The position numbers were made by a program, and so were the translations under genes. Source: Akkermansiaceae bacterium (lineage in GTDB: Bacteria > Verrucomicrobiota > Verrucomicrobiia > Verrucomicrobiales > Akkermansiaceae). Taken from it: a stretch of DNA of 64,000 nt. Positions within the stretch are counted from its first letter, which is position 1, and every line of letters begins with the position of its first letter. Positions 61,840 through 64,000 of this stretch are shown in pieces. The stretch lies in assembly GCA_905181965.1 (NCBI GenBank), contig CAJIZY010000005.1, positions 1 to 64,000 on the forward strand, in the 5' to 3' direction. The notes beneath the pieces are model-generated. The model searched no databases. It was not told the origin of the DNA and saw only the letters and a program-made list of their open reading frames with translations.

Positions 61840-62736
61840 ATGCTCTGCTCGCGCCTTCTTTTACTCATCCTCGTCTTTACGCCTATTCTTGTATTAGCGC
61901 ACACCGATATCTCCGAGACGATTAAGGCATTAACGACGAGAATCGAAACCAACCCCACCGCCGATCTCTACTACCAACGAGCGACCGAGTTTCGCGCCCT
62001 TCAGCAAAAGGTCCACGCTATCGAAGATCTCGAATCGGCTCTCAAGATCGAGCCACATAACCGCCACGCCCTCGTCGCTCTTGTCCAACTTTACGAGACC
62101 AACAAGAGAGCCAAGGCTCTCATTTCTAGGTATCAGAAATTTGCGGAAAACAAGGAAGAAAATTTTGAAGCCCACTACCTCCTCGCGAGCTACAACGCTA
62201 AGCTGGGACTCATCGAACTAGCCAGCTCACAATGTGACACGCTTCATCTCCTCCGTCCCAACGAGGACCCCGCGCTCGACCTCTTCCACGCCGGTTTACT
62301 CCTCAAACTTCAACGCCCTAACAAAGCCGCCACCATCTTAAAAAAATCGCTGAATCGTACGGAGTCCATCGTAGTTCGTAACAATTGGATCGATGCCGCC
62401 CTCACCGCTGGCCAAACCAAAGCTGTTCTTCCCCTGATCGAGAAAGAACTTTCCTCTTCCCGATTCCGCTCGTCCTGGCTCATTCGGCGCGCCCGCGCCT
62501 CCCTCATCCTTAAGAGAAAGGAAGCTGCTCAAGCCGACCTTCGTGAAGCCCTTGTCGAGATCGCTCCCCGCATCAACCCGGAGCGCCCCGACTTCACACT
62601 CATCTCTGACCGCGGCCTCATTCACGCCCTCATGGGGAACAAAACCCGGGCAAAAAACGATCTCGAGACCCTCAAAAAATCGGGCTTCTCACCCAATGCC
62701 TATCGCCTCCTCAGTAGCGCTCTCGCTGAACAATAG
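61840..62736 (+). CDS. Exported TPR protein
   Basis: 298 residues. A signal peptide (MLCSRLLLLILVFTPILVLA) is followed by tetratricopeptide repeats through most of the chain: ADLYYQRATEFRALQQKVHA with IEDLESALKIEPHN, ALVQLYETNKRAKALISRYQ, and AHYLLASYNAKLGLIELASS. Such arrays mediate protein contacts. It begins 2 bp after the phosphatase-like gene, so the two are one transcript and perhaps one complex. No catalytic domain is visible. Confidence 0.83.
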   Translation: MLCSRLLLLILVFTPILVLAHTDISETIKALTTRIETNPTADLYYQRATEFRALQQKVHAIEDLESALKIEPHNRHALVALVQLYETNKRAKALISRYQKFAENKEENFEAHYLLASYNAKLGLIELASSQCDTLHLLRPNEDPALDLFHAGLLLKLQRPNKAATILKKSLNRTESIVVRNNWIDAALTAGQTKAVLPLIEKELSSSRFRSSWLIRRARASLILKRKEAAQADLREALVEIAPRINPERPDFTLISDRGLIHALMGNKTRAKNDLETLKKSGFSPNAYRLLSSALAEQ

Positions 62737-62806
62737 CGCCCATTTCACAGATTTTCCTCCTCTCCTTCACTTTCTCTTCACATAGGTGGAGTAGTTTTGC
62801 AGTGAA

Positions 62807-63709
62807 ATGAAGAGCATCCTCGCACCACCTTACGAAATTCTCATCGCAAAGCACACCGGTATGTGTTTTGGCGTCCGACAAGCCATCGAGGCTACCGAGA
62901 CACTTCTCAAAAAAAACACTGCCACCATTTTGGGGCAACTTGCCCACAACCCGACCGTTAAATCTCGACTCGTTGCCAAAGGTGCGAGAACTGCGCCGCT
63001 CGAAAAATCGCAAGCTCCTACCAAACAAGTCATCATCACCGCACACGGTGCCGCTGATCGTGACCGCAAGCGTTGGACCAATGCCGGATATCAGGTCACT
63101 GACACCACCTGCCCGCTCGTCAAAGTCGCACACGCCAAGCTGGCCAAAGTTGTCGCTGAGGGATTCCAACCTGTCATCATCGGAAAGGAAGGGCACGTCG
63201 AAGTCCGCGGTCTTCAGGGAGATTTCCCAAAGGCCCGGGTCATTCTTCACCCCGATGACATCGCGACCATTCCACACGTAAAACGCATCGGCATTATCTC
63301 ACAAACCACCCAGCCCATCGACCGTGTTCGTGCACTTGTAAATGAAGTTCGAAAACAACGACCTGAGGTGGAAGTGGTCTACTTTGACACAGTCTGCTAT
63401 CCCACCAAAGATCGTCAGACCGCGCTTCACGAACTCTGCCACGCCGCCGAACTCGTTTTTGCAATTGGAGGCAAAAACTCCAACAACACCGCGCAACTTG
63501 CCCGCACCGCTCGTAAACTGGGTTGTAAAGCCTACCACATCGAAGCGCCAAATGACATAAAACCCGAGTGGCTCGATGGCATCCGCAAGATTGGAGTAAC
63601 GGCTGGAACCTCAACCCTTGACGAGAGTCTAGAGGCAGTGGTCCTTCATCTTCAGGCTCTCGCTAAGACCCAAAAATCTTTTACAAAACAACTTTCCAAA
63701 GCTTCTTGA
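62807..63709 (+). CDS. ispH: 4-hydroxy-3-methylbut-2-enyl diphosphate reductase
   Basis: Last step of the MEP isoprenoid pathway, forming IPP and DMAPP with a 4Fe-4S cluster. The three cluster cysteines are in AKHTGMCFGVRQAIEATE (residue 20), QVTDTTCPLVKVAHAKL (about 102) and VYFDTVCYPTKDRQTAL (about 199). The conserved active-site His in QLAHNPTV and ITAHGAADR, and the Glu in the KEGHVEVRG region, are in place. The motif usually written T-S-T-P-D reads GTSTLDESL here, a mild deviation. At 300 residues it is full length. It begins about 70 bp after the TPR gene. Confidence 0.95.
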   Translation: MKSILAPPYEILIAKHTGMCFGVRQAIEATETLLKKNTATILGQLAHNPTVKSRLVAKGARTAPLEKSQAPTKQVIITAHGAADRDRKRWTNAGYQVTDTTCPLVKVAHAKLAKVVAEGFQPVIIGKEGHVEVRGLQGDFPKARVILHPDDIATIPHVKRIGIISQTTQPIDRVRALVNEVRKQRPEVEVVYFDTVCYPTKDRQTALHELCHAAELVFAIGGKNSNNTAQLARTARKLGCKAYHIEAPNDIKPEWLDGIRKIGVTAGTSTLDESLEAVVLHLQALAKTQKSFTKQLSKAS

Positions 63710-63733
63710 TTCTCTCAACTCAGCTCGCCCGCT

Positions 63734-64000
63734 TCACTCCAGAGGAGTTATTTCACTGATCGTCCACCCTCGCTCCTCGTCCGCGAGCATTCTGCTAATG
63801 TCGATAAAACCGGATTCCGGATACCCTAATTCCGAATTCCAATCGATCTCAATAGTAACCGCATTTTGATCAATTGCTGAAGCAACTGTTGCAAACCAAT
63901 CCTCAATCGTCCTGCTAGGAGGAGGTTCGAAAAAGGGTGGCCAAGCCAAGATTGTTTCCACCTCTGTCACCTCACCATCAACCACCGTATAACGAGCCTC
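63734..64000 (-). CDS. DUF6174-like protein (5' end outside window)
   Basis: The frame is open from the stop side at 63734 to the right edge, giving 89 codons here. The readable C-terminal portion (ARYTVVDGEVTEVETILAWP, RTIEDWFATVASAIDQNAVT, then YPESGFIDISRMLADEERGW) matches what I know of the DUF6174 family: a small secreted beta-alpha domain ending G-Y-P-x-x-x-x-I-D and A-D-E-E-x-G. The N-terminus and any signal peptide lie outside the window. The function is unknown. Confidence 0.75.
   Translation of the reverse strand, partial: EARYTVVDGEVTEVETILAWPPFFEPPPSRTIEDWFATVASAIDQNAVTIEIDWNSELGYPESGFIDISRMLADEERGWTISEITPLE

Noticed and set aside
1..64000. CRISPR arrays, prophage genes, transposases or rRNA genes
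   Set aside because: No array of regular direct repeats, no phage structural or integrase gene and no rRNA signature sequence is present.

Overview
The window looks like a chromosomal segment of a Gram-negative bacterium of the phylum Verrucomicrobiota, probably near Verrucomicrobiales. I infer this from gene content: DUF1501/DUF1552 Tat-exported proteins paired with planctomycete-type cytochrome proteins (DUF1549/DUF1553, DUF1587/1592/1588/1585), short PEP-CTERM proteins, an LpxC-FabZ fusion, a TIGR02597-like secreted protein, a giant lamin-tail/CotH protein, and a DUF1080 protein. The genus cannot be named from sequence alone. I see no prophage, IS element, CRISPR array or integrase.

Layout. 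1-2252 (-): large secreted beta-helix protein, running off the left edge. 2390-3559 (-): YbdG-type MscS channel with a doubtful N-terminus. 3.9-6.6 kb (-): rpsO-pnp, each followed by a terminator. 6.7-11.3 kb: a polyphosphate locus, ppk2 (-) divergent from a degenerate Ppx/HD protein and ppk1 (+). 11.4-25.2 kb: three pairs of an exported DUF1501/DUF1552 protein and a CxxCH-bearing partner on the minus strand, interspersed with an esterase, a DUF1080 protein and a sugar isomerase-like protein; this looks like an extracellular carbohydrate-degradation region. 25.3-32.3 kb: a PEP-CTERM protein and a nearly 2000-residue LTD/CotH surface protein. 32.3-36 kb: MMPL exporter and LolA-like carrier, divergent with touching start codons, then engB. 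36-38 kb: a second PEP-CTERM protein, a secreted duplicated-repeat protein and a DEAD-box helicase fragment. 38-41.4 kb (-): accB-accC-thiE-pfkB operon. 41.6-45.7 kb (+): ABC transporter, small membrane protein, large exported helical protein. 45.7-49.8 kb (-): PDZ protein, Tsp/Prc protease, YggS, DUF971. 49.8-54.6 kb (-): exopolysaccharide export module (exported protein, beta-barrel, tyrosine autokinase, Wza-like protein). Then tRNA-Gly(UCC), Nif3-like, RluA-family synthase, lpxC-fabZ, a broken pckA, a small lipoprotein, a 5'-truncated purple-acid-phosphatase-like gene, a TPR protein, ispH, and the 3' part of a DUF6174 gene at the right edge.

The most unusual observations are: (i) a full-length Ppx/GppA-like protein with degraded active-site motifs beside both polyphosphate kinases; (ii) an orphan N-terminal piece of a DEAD-box helicase lying antisense under the altered start of a secreted-protein gene; (iii) pckA broken by two frame changes with loss of a highly conserved stretch; (iv) a phosphatase lacking its signal peptide and half its first domain, preceded by AT-rich unrelated sequence; (v) an uncharacterised beta-sandwich-like module occurring three times in two secreted proteins. 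Items ii-iv plus the MscS start could be real gene decay or local assembly error; read mapping would decide. I did not find a convincing wholly new multigene system.
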